In this document: piece after piece, positions 1 through 6,199 of the stretch | Layout of the letters: every line of letters starts with the position of its first letter | How positions within the stretch are numbered: the stretch's first letter is position 1 | Source: a virus | DNA length: 23,129 nucleotides | Reading direction: 5' to 3' (one strand) | Virus record (IMG/VR): IMGVR_UViG_3300024518_003458 | Coordinates: 1-23,129 of that record | The notes under the pieces: generated by a model | What the model was told of the DNA's origin: nothing | What the model saw: the letters and a program-made list of their open reading frames with translations, nothing else | Databases searched by the model: none | Made by a program: the position numbers and the translations under genes

Positions 1-654
1 ATTGTTAGGGTCTTTAGATAATTCACGTGCTAATGTTCCAGTAAGAGTAGCAGCTGCCCATGTGCTTTCAATATCACCAATTCTAATCTTGAACTTACGC
101 CATACGTTTTCAATTTTTCCATTATATTCACTGAATGCTACCTGATGCATAGGAATTGCTTCATAGGTAATAGGTGTATAATCTTCCTTTTTACCTACAT
201 TAACTTTAATCATCCCTGTGCTTATAGCTGTATCTTGTAATGCAAGATTAGCTTGCATCATTAAATTAGAACGAGAAATATACTGTGAGACTTGTTTTGT
301 CGCATCTTCTAGTTGCTGCTCGGTGTAATGCTTACCATTTTGCACAGTTCCTTGTTTATATTTCCACCATTCACGGCCAGTAGGCATAAACATTTGCTGT
401 AAGTTTGAGGCAAACTGAGGCACTGCAGCTACGGCTGTATGATCGTATTGGCGATTACTCTTATCAATCTTGTTAACATCGAGCTGACCAGACTTAGTTT
501 CAGGCCTATCCCACTTATTACGCTCTGGTAATGCTAGTCTATATGCTTGCTGAAAATTGGTTAGGTATAAATTACGCTCACCTTCAGCCTTTTTATAGCG
601 TTCCATCCTTAAATCAAATGATTCGAAATCACTCTTACTTGCCTTCTTGGCCAT
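1..654 (-). CDS. Head-to-tail connector (portal) protein, N-terminal 218 residues
   Basis: Portal-ring subunit through which DNA enters and leaves the podovirus head. The start ATG is at 654 with an AAGGG Shine-Dalgarno upstream; the frame is open to the left edge, so the C-terminal half lies outside. Visible hallmarks of the podoviral head-tail connector family are an N-terminal RM-RYKKAEGERN helix, YRLALPERNKWDR (about residues 38-50), a D-ID-S segment followed by FASNLQQMFMPTGREWW, then STGMIKVNVG and an IPMHQVAFSEYNGKIENVWRKF stretch. It follows the small-terminase gene cluster, as expected in a packaging/head module. The family assignment comes from motif memory, not a database search. 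Confidence 0.87.
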   Translation of the reverse strand, partial: MAKKASKSDFESFDLRMERYKKAEGERNLYLTNFQQAYRLALPERNKWDRPETKSGQLDVNKIDKSNRQYDHTAVAAVPQFASNLQQMFMPTGREWWKYKQGTVQNGKHYTEQQLEDATKQVSQYISRSNLMMQANLALQDTAISTGMIKVNVGKKEDYTPITYEAIPMHQVAFSEYNGKIENVWRKFKIRIGDIESTWAAATLTGTLARELSKDPNN

Positions 655-711
655 GTTGATACCCTTTTGTTATCTAATTGATACCCAATTGAACCCTAAT
701 CGTTATCCAAT

Positions 712-975
712 TCATCCAATTGTAGAACGACCACCTGCAAATACATCTGACAGATTAACTGGGCTTTGTGGCGTAGTATTACCACCAACTCCAGCTAGTT
801 TAGTTGCACCACTATTGAAGCCACTCTGACTTTGTAGGCCTTGAATAAAATCTAGCTCTTGGCCTTGATGCTCTTGTAGCTGTTGATTGTATTGATCGTT
901 TTGCTCTTGTAGCTCTTTAGATTCTTGTGCGTCTATATCACTTGAACCACCGCCACCGCCCATCATTCCGCCCAT
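712..975 (-). CDS. Small Gly- and Gln-rich protein of the head module, unknown function
   Basis: I do not recognise this 87-residue protein. It opens with a glycine run (MGGMMGGGGGSS), continues with a charged Gln/Glu-rich helix (about residues 15-50) and ends in a Gly/Asn-rich tail. The stop of the upstream gene and this start share bases at 975, so the two are translationally coupled. Its place directly before the portal gene and its low-complexity, helix-forming composition suggest a minor virion or assembly protein; that is inference only. Confidence 0.6.
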   Translation of the reverse strand: MGGMMGGGGGSSDIDAQESKELQEQNDQYNQQLQEHQGQELDFIQGLQSQSGFNSGATKLAGVGGNTTPQSPVNLSDVFAGGRSTIG

Positions 976-1289
976 TATTTACCTCTCGTGATCATATCTA
1001 TAAAAGGATTGCCCGATCGCGTACCGTTTGCATTCTGTTTTGTCTGTTGTGCACGTGGTTTGTTATGAGCAGTCATTGATTTAAGTTTGGCTAATTTATC
1101 AGCCTGTGGAAATTGTGGACAAGCGCCAGCACCTTCGAACACACTAGATGCAATTCTGCGCAAGTCTGCAGCTTCTTCATTGCTAACATGAGCACTACCT
1201 ATTATCTCATTAACCAGATCATGTGCTTCTACACCATCGTAAGTAACTGGTGATGAGGTAATAGTGTCGTCTGTAATAATTTTAGTCAT
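975..1289 (-). CDS. Conserved-looking protein of unknown function, head module
   Basis: A 104-residue soluble protein that I do not recognise. The N-terminal half is acidic and Thr-rich, the middle (about residues 37-50, EEAADLRRIASSVF) looks helical, and the C-terminal third is basic and Asn/Gln-rich. It overlaps the preceding gene by four bases (ATGA) and the following gene by one base, so it is part of a coupled run of small genes between the small terminase and the portal. No membrane segment or cysteine motif is visible. Confidence 0.6.
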   Translation of the reverse strand: MTKIITDDTITSSPVTYDGVEAHDLVNEIIGSAHVSNEEAADLRRIASSVFEGAGACPQFPQADKLAKLKSMTAHNKPRAQQTKQNANGTRSGNPFIDMITRGK

Positions 1290-1711
1290 TTAATTTGCTC
1301 CACCCATAAACCAGCACCTTTGGATTCTTTTAATAATCGCTTATATAGCTGGTAAGGTGTAAAACACCAGCTATACCTTAATCCCATTGCATATAATACA
1401 AAGCTAATACAAGAATTGATTTGGAAAGTACGCTCAAAGCTATTTAATCTGGTATTAGTTACCTTTAGTATTTTATGTGATAACTCACCCCCATTTATTA
1501 GTAGTGGTAATGTTTTTGTTATATCTAACATAGCTGTTTCCAAACCATGTGGTGTTGGGTCTAGTTTCACACCCGTATTATTGCCTTTAAGCTGAATAAC
1601 GCAGACATGACCGTAATTCTTTTTGAGTAATCTTCCCATCCGTGTTGTAGATCTACCAAATATTACGTAGAACTCTTCTCGTCTGCTGCTGTAATACTCG
1701 TGTTTGTACAT
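1286..1711 (-). CDS. Phage protein with NlpC/P60- or papain-like features (tentative)
   Basis: A 141-residue protein. The pattern FYVIFGRS...RLLKKNYGHVCVIQ near the N-terminus (an HV/HC pair after a Gly) and INSCISFVLYAMGLR...TPYQLYKRLLK near the C-terminus resembles small podophage proteins in which a His and a Cys are spaced as in permuted NlpC/P60 or papain-like folds. Candidate catalytic residues are the His of GHV and the Cys of NSC. The ATG at 1711 has only a weak GGA-type ribosome site; a start at the internal MGRLLKK would drop the conserved-looking FYVIFGRS segment, so the longer form is preferred. The start overlaps the upstream gene by 49 bases. Enzymatic activity is unproven. Confidence 0.6.
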   Translation of the reverse strand: MYKHEYYSSRREEFYVIFGRSTTRMGRLLKKNYGHVCVIQLKGNNTGVKLDPTPHGLETAMLDITKTLPLLINGGELSHKILKVTNTRLNSFERTFQINSCISFVLYAMGLRYSWCFTPYQLYKRLLKESKGAGLWVEQIK

Positions 1712-1935
1712 AAACTATAATCCAACCAATGGTTTTTTTTAATCTCTAGTGGCAATTGTAGTGATATGTTTTCGTACCAATCTACAAATGCATGATTAGG
1801 TAGGTTTTGTAGCTTCGTAATCATTTTATCTTTCATACCTTCATATACTGGGAATGGTATAGTTTTATCTGCTCTAAGTTGTTTACATACCATCTTAATG
1901 CGCCCATCTATACACTCTTCAACACTCAGGGACAT
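1663..1935 (-). CDS. Unknown protein, packaging/head module
   Basis: A 90-residue protein without a family I can name. It begins MSLSVEECIDGRIKMVCKQL and is predicted mostly helical, with a Trp-containing middle (FVDWYENISLQLPLEI). It overlaps both neighbours (17 bases with the upstream gene, 49 bases with the downstream one), typical of a compressed phage operon. It could be a small virion or assembly factor; nothing in the sequence decides this. Confidence 0.55.
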   Translation of the reverse strand: MSLSVEECIDGRIKMVCKQLRADKTIPFPVYEGMKDKMITKLQNLPNHAFVDWYENISLQLPLEIKKNHWLDYSLCTNTSITAADEKSST

Positions 1936-2101
1936 AAATAACTATCCTTATATCATCTGCATTACCACTTTCTTTAGCTTTCTCAGCCTTAATTCTTGGT
2001 TTTTCGCTGATAGATAATAATTCCACCTGCCAGCTACTCGTATATGCTCGAGATTGATTAATTAAGTCACGAGCTTCTCTATAAGCATTCTTATTCAGCA
2101 T
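1919..2101 (-). CDS. Small unknown protein
   Basis: A 60-residue protein, positively charged in its middle (SEKPRIKAEKAKESG). Its ATG at 2101 overlaps the stop of the upstream gene in a TAATG arrangement, which supports translation by coupling. No motif is recognised. Confidence 0.55.
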   Translation of the reverse strand: MLNKNAYREARDLINQSRAYTSSWQVELLSISEKPRIKAEKAKESGNADDIRIVIYVPEC

Positions 2102-2583
2102 TAAGGAATCGCTACTCCAGTAAATTTATACCATGTGGTGCCGGTATATACGTATAACTCACCAGTTTCTACACGAAACCAAGCTTGCCCTTGAAACTTA
2201 CCATCAGCAGCGGCAGGCTCACCATTATTTCCAGCTATTGCCATACTATGCCAGTCTGTACCATTGCTAGCCATAGCTAGCTTAAGATCACTTGCATAAT
2301 GAGCTTCACCAGGTACATGTGTTGATGGAGCATTGGCATATGTAGTGGAATTAAGTACAACCTCACCAGAACCCCCACTTTTGCCAATAACTAGCCATGT
2401 AGTGCCATTCCAAGCCTGTAATGTATTAGGAGTTCCTAAGATGTTCACCATCAACACTAAGCTCTCACCGCTATTCACCTGCGCTTTAAGATCAGCTGGT
2501 ACATCATCTGTACTAGCGTATGTAGGCCAGATAGAGAACATGTCATATGCTAATAAATCAGCCTTGCTACCTTTAACTTTCAT
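2101..2583 (-). CDS. Putative minor virion/appendage protein with GTTW repeats
   Basis: A 160-residue protein with several short beta-type repeats of the pattern hydrophobic-x-x-G-T-T-W (LQAWNGTTWLVIG near residues 56-68 and LYVYTGTTWYKFTG near 143-156), a form common in tail-fibre and appendage proteins. The N-terminus MKVKGSKADLL matches MKIQDSKADVL of the next upstream gene (2593-2778), and both end with the Y-G-T-x-W motif, so they look like a short/long paralogous pair. Placement between small terminase and portal favours a particle component. Function is inferred from composition and repeats only. Confidence 0.6.
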   Translation of the reverse strand: MKVKGSKADLLAYDMFSIWPTYASTDDVPADLKAQVNSGESLVLMVNILGTPNTLQAWNGTTWLVIGKSGGSGEVVLNSTTYANAPSTHVPGEAHYASDLKLAMASNGTDWHSMAIAGNNGEPAAADGKFQGQAWFRVETGELYVYTGTTWYKFTGVAIP

Positions 2584-2592
2584 AACTTAATC

Positions 2593-2778
2593 CTATACAG
2601 ATGTAATCGCTTCCCAAGCTGTGCCGTTATATACGTTAAGCTTGTTAGTAGATGTATTGAATATAATCCTGCCTTTAGGCACATTGGTAAGAGCATCACG
2701 TTGAGCAGTGGTGTAATGTACAGGTTCAATACGCTGTTTGTTATTTAACACATCTGCTTTACTGTCTTGTATCTTCAT
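2593..2778 (-). CDS. Short paralogue of the GTTW-repeat virion protein
   Basis: A 61-residue protein. MKIQDSKADVLNNKQ at the N-terminus and KLNVYNGTAWEAI at the C-terminus mirror the two ends of the longer downstream protein (2101-2583), as if the latter gained internal repeats or this one lost them. It may be a minor structural or tail-fibre-like module. It lies four bases downstream of the small-terminase gene and is expected to be cotranscribed. Confidence 0.6.
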   Translation of the reverse strand: MKIQDSKADVLNNKQRIEPVHYTTAQRDALTNVPKGRIIFNTSTNKLNVYNGTAWEAITSV

Positions 2779-2782
2779 TTAA

Positions 2783-3313
2783 CTAATCTCCATGTTTAAG
2801 TTTATTAAGGGTATTCTTGAGTTCATCGGATAATTCTTGAAATTCTTGCACGCTAGCTTGGCTTTTAGCTGCCAAATCAAACACACGCACCATTGATTCT
2901 GCCTCTTCTGGCGTAATCTCTTCACGTATTAGCGCTTTAATAGTCAAACGCATATGTTCTAGCACGTCATCAGTATCAGCAGCACCAGGTATATGTACGG
3001 TTCGTCCCATTGCTTTAGGCTGACAGGCAAACTTAGTCATAAACTTGAACAAAGGCATGTTAAAATCTTTATTTGCTACGTTCTCACGGCCTAATTTCTG
3101 GTAATATCTATGCCTATTAAAGGCTGCAATCTTAAAAGCTTCGGAAAACACTGAGTGTTTATTAGCCCATTCATGCAATGTGTCTATGTGAACACCGATT
3201 TCATAAGCTATTTCGATATTGGTATAACCAAGTTTTCCCAGCTCCATAGCAAGTGGTGGGTGTTTAACCGGGTCATATTTAGATGGTCTACCTAATTTAG
3301 GTGTATCTGACAT
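2783..3313 (-). CDS. Terminase small subunit
   Basis: A 176-residue DNA-recognition subunit of the packaging motor, which selects the packaging start and hands DNA to the large subunit (14804-16153). It begins with GRPSKYDP and an N-terminal helix-turn-helix (about residues 24-62, GYTNIEIAYEIGVHIDTLHEWAN...FSEAF), the arrangement seen in Sf6-type small terminases. The C-terminal part is helical and charged, suited to oligomerisation. It is the first gene of the leftward structural cluster and is preceded by a near-consensus promoter (3342-3370). It lies far from the large terminase in this map, but the two would be in one late operon if the genome is circular. Confidence 0.83.
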   Translation of the reverse strand: MSDTPKLGRPSKYDPVKHPPLAMELGKLGYTNIEIAYEIGVHIDTLHEWANKHSVFSEAFKIAAFNRHRYYQKLGRENVANKDFNMPLFKFMTKFACQPKAMGRTVHIPGAADTDDVLEHMRLTIKALIREEITPEEAESMVRVFDLAAKSQASVQEFQELSDELKNTLNKLKHGD

Positions 3314-3341
3314 GCTTTACCTATGTAAAGTTGTTTTTAGT

Positions 3342-3370
3342 ATAGTAAGCGTACATTTAGGAGGTGTCAA
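3342..3370 (-). promoter_or_regulatory. Sigma-70-type promoter for the small-terminase/structural operon
   Basis: Read on the minus strand: TTGACA (3370-3365), a 17-base spacer, TACTAT (3347-3342). The same -35, spacing and -10 occur in the early plus-strand promoter at 8380-8408. The inferred start lies about 20 bases upstream of the terminase ATG. This suggests the late genes are read by host RNA polymerase. Confidence 0.68.
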
Positions 3371-3390
3371 ATTAGAAGTACATTAGGAGG
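3351..3390. repeat. Direct repeat GTACATT(T)AGGAGG, two copies
   Basis: GTACATTTAGGAGG at 3351-3364 and GTACATTAGGAGG at 3378-3390. The first copy fills the spacer of the leftward promoter; the second contains the Shine-Dalgarno AGGAGG of the plus-strand gene starting at 3400. The repeat could be an operator at the divergent start, or a remnant of a duplicated ribosome-binding region. Confidence 0.6.
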
Positions 3391-3399
3391 GTTTAAGTA

Positions 3400-3684
3400 A
3401 TGATAGTTAGAGAACTAATTGAGCAGCTAAATAGAATAAATCCGGAGTTGGAAGTGAACTTATATGGTTCCAAAGATCTAGTAGAAATACTTGTAAAAGA
3501 TGGCAGTGATCATAATGACTGCTTGTTATTTGGTGCGGAAGATACTGATGGTAGCGCTGATGTTCGTTATGATTGTGCTGCATATTATAAAATCGTCTAC
3601 AGTGAAATTCACAAGTTCTATCAAGATACAGAGCAAAGATGTACTGAGTGTAGTAAATATCTGGAAGATCACAATGCTAGTTAG
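3400..3684 (+). CDS. Small phage protein of the VRELIEQLNxINPELEV type
   Basis: A 94-residue acidic protein. The N-terminal motif MIVRELIEQLNRINPELEV is a recurrent start in small phage proteins of unknown function. A strong AGGAGG site lies nine bases before the ATG. The C-terminal part has a CxxC pair (QRCTECSKYLE, near residues 79-90) and a DxRYDCAAYYKI segment. It overlaps the next gene, a tandem paralogue, by 11 bases. It and its paralogue are isolated between two leftward operons, so they have their own transcription unit; no clear promoter is visible. Confidence 0.68.
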   Translation: MIVRELIEQLNRINPELEVNLYGSKDLVEILVKDGSDHNDCLLFGAEDTDGSADVRYDCAAYYKIVYSEIHKFYQDTEQRCTECSKYLEDHNAS

Positions 3685-3829
3685 GGAACTAATTGAAGAG
3701 TTAAATAACATAAATCCGGAGATAGAAGTTACTATAGATGGTCGTGAGATAGAGAACATAATTGTATATGATGATGATCTAGATACCGACGATACGGATT
3801 GCGTGTTAGTTAGCTGGGCATACAGTTAA
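3674..3829 (+). CDS. Tandem paralogue of the VRELIEQLN-type protein
   Basis: A 51-residue protein starting at the ATG inside the end of the preceding gene (ATGCTAGTTAG, stop TAG at 3682-3684). The frame is open further upstream, but homology to the neighbour begins exactly at this ATG: MLVRELIEELNNINPEIEV against MIVRELIEQLNRINPELEV. By hand the first 56 nucleotides match at 47 positions, so the duplication is fairly recent. The rest is strongly acidic (DDDLDTDDTD). Function unknown. Confidence 0.65.
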   Translation: MLVRELIEELNNINPEIEVTIDGREIENIIVYDDDLDTDDTDCVLVSWAYS

Positions 3830-3830
3830 T

Positions 3831-3989
3831 TTAATCCTTACTTTGACATCCATATTGTGGTTTATGCTTTCTAGCAGCTAGATAGGCAGATAAGCCTTTC
3901 TTATCGACTATTAAGCCACAATTGAGACACACGCAGCGCATACTATAGTATAACGTACATTTATTACATAATGGACATTTCGTAATCAT
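3831..3989 (-). CDS. Small zinc-ribbon-like protein
   Basis: A 52-residue reading frame (start ATG 3989, stop TAA 3831). It has CPLC at residues 5-8 and CLNC at 21-24, with further cysteines at 11, 19 and 48, then a basic C-terminus (LAARKHKP). Two CxxC pairs 12 residues apart are typical of a treble-clef or zinc-ribbon knuckle, which in phages often binds nucleic acid or a host enzyme. It ends one base from the convergent plus-strand gene. Ribosome site is weak (AGGG). Confidence 0.6.
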   Translation of the reverse strand: MITKCPLCNKCTLYYSMRCVCLNCGLIVDKKGLSAYLAARKHKPQYGCQSKD

Positions 3990-4068
3990 TAATTTTCCCT
4001 GTATAATAATATTGCCACATAGTACTAGCTACTAATGGATTGGGGTAACCGGTTTTATTGTGTGGCAC

Positions 4069-4440
4069 CTAAACTTGTACGTATGTATTCTGTATTTTAT
4101 CTGGTGGTTGATGATCTAATGCTTCAATAATCCACTTTAATGCTTGTCCTGAATATATATGCTCATTTACTACTCTAATTAATCTATATCCTATAATTGA
4201 TGCTGTATTGTATTTTTCACAGTCATCCGTAAACCCTTTGCCAGTTATATGTCTGCCTTTTGTCCATACACCGCCTTCTACCTCACACAGAAGTCCATCA
4301 TAAGGCCATGCAAAATCAGCTCGCCACTTACGTTTAGGATAAAACTTATATTCCATCTCTGGTAAGGGAAATCCTTCGGCTTTATGTAACAAATAGAACT
4401 GTTGGTATAAGTCTTTTTCAAGTTTGGACTGTGTGGGCAT
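4069..4440 (-). CDS. PD-(D/E)XK-type phage endonuclease
   Basis: A 123-residue protein resembling small phage nucleases related to VSR, DUF559 and VRR-NUC folds. Visible core: KFYPKRKWRADFAWP with Asp42, then LLCEVEGGVW with Glu53 and Glu55, GRHITGKGFTDDCEKYNTA (about 62-80) and GYRLIRV. In this fold an Asp and a Glu coordinate the metal ions; Lys76 could be the third catalytic residue. Likely roles in such phages are branch resolution, host DNA breakdown or restriction-like cleavage; which applies here is unknown. It is coupled by a TAATG overlap to the preceding gene (4440-4712). Confidence 0.72.
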   Translation of the reverse strand: MPTQSKLEKDLYQQFYLLHKAEGFPLPEMEYKFYPKRKWRADFAWPYDGLLCEVEGGVWTKGRHITGKGFTDDCEKYNTASIIGYRLIRVVNEHIYSGQALKWIIEALDHQPPDKIQNTYVQV

Positions 4441-4712
4441 TAATAATAGTCAGCTATTTCATAATCATTAGATAACTCAGTTAGTTTATCTCTGACACTC
4501 TGCAGTAGATCATATTCATTATGTTCATCGCTTACGCCTTCACCTTCGACTAACTTTCCACTCTCGTAATGAAATCCATACTTGATTACTCCACGTAAAT
4601 ATTGATCCATATCAAATAATAGGCTCATATAATCACCTACTTTCAACATATTGTAATGTAGCTGCTTTTCATCTGGTTCAGCAAGATCAAATTCTATTAT
4701 AGCTTTAGGCAT
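4440..4712 (-). CDS. Conserved small phage protein of unknown function (IEFDL family)
   Basis: A 90-residue acidic protein beginning MPKAIIEFDLAEPDE and containing LLFDMDQYLRGVIKYG (about residues 31-46), followed by a helical VRDKLTELSNDYEI tail. This order (short strand with EFDL, then a WxxDQYLR-like helix, then a C-terminal helix) is common to small proteins of many phages, none of known function as far as I recall. A good Shine-Dalgarno AAGGA lies eight bases before the ATG. Translationally coupled to the nuclease gene. Confidence 0.68.
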   Translation of the reverse strand: MPKAIIEFDLAEPDEKQLHYNMLKVGDYMSLLFDMDQYLRGVIKYGFHYESGKLVEGEGVSDEHNEYDLLQSVRDKLTELSNDYEIADYY

Positions 4713-4738
4713 GTGTGTGTCCTTTATGTGTATTAAGT

Positions 4739-4771
4739 TGAGCTGCCCCTATGGATTAAAAAGGCAGCTCA
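4739..4771. other. Nine-bp perfect inverted repeat in an intergenic gap
   Basis: TGAGCTGCC (4739-4747) and GGCAGCTCA (4763-4771) are perfectly complementary around a 15-base loop. Neither side is followed by a T-run, so it is not a standard terminator. On the minus strand it lies in the leader of the 4440-4712 gene; on the plus strand the loop reads ATGGATT. A processing site, regulatory hairpin or protein-binding site are all possible. Confidence 0.55.
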
Positions 4772-4816
4772 TGTAAACAACGCGCATAAGGAGTTCTCGT
4801 ATATGGCGTCGATTAA

Positions 4817-5137
4817 TTATATTGTTTGTGTGGGTGGTTGACAAGTAGTTAGGTCAATTTCCCTAATAATTAGCGGCACCTGATCTTTGGTTATTTTATT
4901 TACCCACTGTTGCTGACCTGCTAGACAGGCACTATAAGAATCACACTTTAATACGGTAATCTCTCTGTTAAGATTATAACATGGGTGAATGACTCTAACC
5001 TCATAGTGCTCCTTTGCACCTAATGTTACCCGAAATACACGTACCCACGCAGGGTATATCTTACCCTCAATAGATAGTCGTATCGTATTATAGAATATGC
5101 CACGTACTTTTCTCTCTTTAAAAAATCCATTTTCCAT
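4817..5137 (-). CDS. Unknown protein, distant paralogue of the 10623-10919 product
   Basis: A 106-residue soluble protein, beta-rich by pattern. The core WVRVFRVTLGAKEHYEVR...IHPCYNLNREITVLKCDSYSACLAGQQQWVNKI (written in parts) aligns with YIRTILANDKSKYNFHVQ...SHPLYRKGKYVALDSVRTCKEAIALHDGWVRKI of the plus-strand early gene at 10623. Shared features are the HP-x-Y turn, an aromatic strand before it, and a W(V)-K-I end. A phage-internal protein family used in both arms is suggested. No function is known to me. Confidence 0.6.
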   Translation of the reverse strand: MENGFFKERKVRGIFYNTIRLSIEGKIYPAWVRVFRVTLGAKEHYEVRVIHPCYNLNREITVLKCDSYSACLAGQQQWVNKITKDQVPLIIREIDLTTCQPPTQTI

Positions 5138-5157
5138 TTATAAACCTCCTGGTTAAT

Positions 5158-5652
5158 TTAAACATTTATATACTTAGCTGGAAACGTGCTCGGTGATATA
5201 GCATCACTATCAGTATTATCACTAACATCATCGCCCTCATCACTAATACTACCTTCTGGATGAGAGCAATAATTAAATAATGTAGTTGTTGATTCTGCGC
5301 GAGATCTTCTTGTTATAAATGCTTGGCGCCTATTTTCTGCTTCTTCATCTGTAAGATCCCTGAAGCCTTCCACGCTTATCTTTTTTTGACATAATGATGG
5401 CTCTACCATTCTATAACGAAAAATAAGTAGCCCAATTCCCAATACACCAAGCACACCTGCACCAACCGCACTAGCAAGTGATTCATTGCTTTGAAGACAA
5501 CTAGCTGGACAAGCAGGTGATGGCACACTTTGATTACCCTCTATCGCCTCTATTTGTATATGAAAACATGTGATTAAAACGTAAATACACGCAAATATAG
5601 AGACCGACCCTCCAGTTGATAATGCTACCTTACGTACTCTTTCCTTATTCAT
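5158..5652 (-). CDS. Two-pass membrane protein, unknown function
   Basis: A 164-residue protein with two hydrophobic segments: about residues 14-31 (VSIFACIYVLITCF) and 61-82 (AVGAGVLGVLGIGLLIF). Between them is a short loop with CPASC, which would face the periplasm and could form a disulphide. The C-terminal ~80 residues are polar, with an acidic Ser/Asp stretch (SDEGDDVSDNTDSD). Start supported by an AGGAGG-like site just upstream of 5652. Such proteins in phage accessory regions often alter superinfection or envelope properties, but no specific family is recognised. Confidence 0.6.
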   Translation of the reverse strand: MNKERVRKVALSTGGSVSIFACIYVLITCFHIQIEAIEGNQSVPSPACPASCLQSNESLASAVGAGVLGVLGIGLLIFRYRMVEPSLCQKKISVEGFRDLTDEEAENRRQAFITRRSRAESTTTLFNYCSHPEGSISDEGDDVSDNTDSDAISPSTFPAKYINV

Positions 5653-5685
5653 TTGCTATCCTCCTGATAATTATCGCAAAATATA

Positions 5686-5865
5686 TCATCGTCTCTTTAT
5701 CCTCATTCCACATATAATAGCCAAAGCCATTATCAATAATATTATCGCAGGTGGAGCATAAACAGGCAATAACACCAGCCACCATGACCAAGCTATATAC
5801 CCTGCAAGCTTACAAAATATGAACACTAGGCTAAGCAAAGGTAGATAAGTTAGATTAATCTTCAT
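5686..5865 (-). CDS. Small phage membrane protein (Fragile-X-F-type annotation group)
   Basis: A 59-residue reading frame, start ATG 5865 after an AGGAGG site, stop TGA 5686. Two membrane helices: residues 5-30 (including LVFIFCKLAGYIAWSWWLVLLP) and 38-53 (PPAIILLIMALAIICGM), with a basic end (RIKRR). The pattern KL-G-IAWSWWWVL-P is a hallmark of small phage membrane proteins often labelled transmembrane Fragile-X-F protein. Function unknown. It lies between two other leftward accessory genes. Confidence 0.7.
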   Translation of the reverse strand: MKINLTYLPLLSLVFIFCKLAGYIAWSWWLVLLPVYAPPAIILLIMALAIICGMRIKRR

Positions 5866-5892
5866 AAACCTCCTATTTAGTTTAGTTGTTGC

Positions 5893-6093
5893 CTAATTGG
5901 CAACAACTGAATCTCTAGATTTCATTCTTAACTCGCGCATAACTCCCTCAGACAGGACTTCAAAACCAGCTTCTTGGAGGCTTTGGTTCCATAACCTTTT
6001 CAACTCTTCAATCTTCGCAATCTCTTTTATAATGCTAAAATATTGATCATTTTCTCTGTTATATATATACACATCATCTAAAATATCACTCAT
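5893..6093 (-). CDS. Small unknown protein, first gene of leftward accessory operon
   Basis: A 66-residue charged protein, probably one long helix or helical pair (IIKEIAKIEELKRLWNQSL, then EVLSEGVMRELRMKS). It begins directly beside the gene-free region 6094-6715, so its transcript start must lie there; a weak candidate promoter is at 6129-6157. Not recognised. Its neighbour position to a possible origin or RNA gene is the only functional hint. Confidence 0.5.
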   Translation of the reverse strand: MSDILDDVYIYNRENDQYFSIIKEIAKIEELKRLWNQSLQEAGFEVLSEGVMRELRMKSRDSVVAN

Positions 6094-6108
6094 ATCGCAC
6101 CGATTCTT

Positions 6109-6180
6109 CTATCCACAACTAATACAAACTTATACATTTTTATACATATACTATTAACATATACTTAAATATCTATAACC
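6109..6180. other. AT-rich patch with DnaA-box-like sites; candidate origin element
   Basis: Positions 6121-6180 have 10 G/C in 60 bases by hand count (17%), then the sequence changes abruptly to about 46% G/C. CTATCCACA at 6109-6117 differs from the DnaA consensus TTATCCACA by one base. TTATACATT (6130-6138) and TTATACATA (6140-6148) form a direct repeat, the second fitting the relaxed TTATNCANA. Such a patch could be an unwinding element, but it is also a plausible promoter region. Confidence 0.35.
6129..6157 (-). promoter_or_regulatory. Weak candidate promoter for the leftward accessory operon
   Basis: On the minus strand TTAATA (6157-6152), 17-base spacer, TATAAG (6134-6129) preceded by TG. 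It would start transcription about 30 bases before the ATG at 6093. The surrounding DNA is so AT-rich that chance matches are likely. Confidence 0.3.
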
Positions 6181-6199
6181 CTTGAACAGATAGAGTGAT

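Noticed and set aside
4013-4067. TGCCACA/TGTGGCA inverted repeat as a terminator or attachment site
   Set aside because: Arms are 41 bases apart and only seven long, with no T-run and no integrase nearby.
4739-4771. Intrinsic terminator
   Set aside because: The stem is good but neither side has a T-run.
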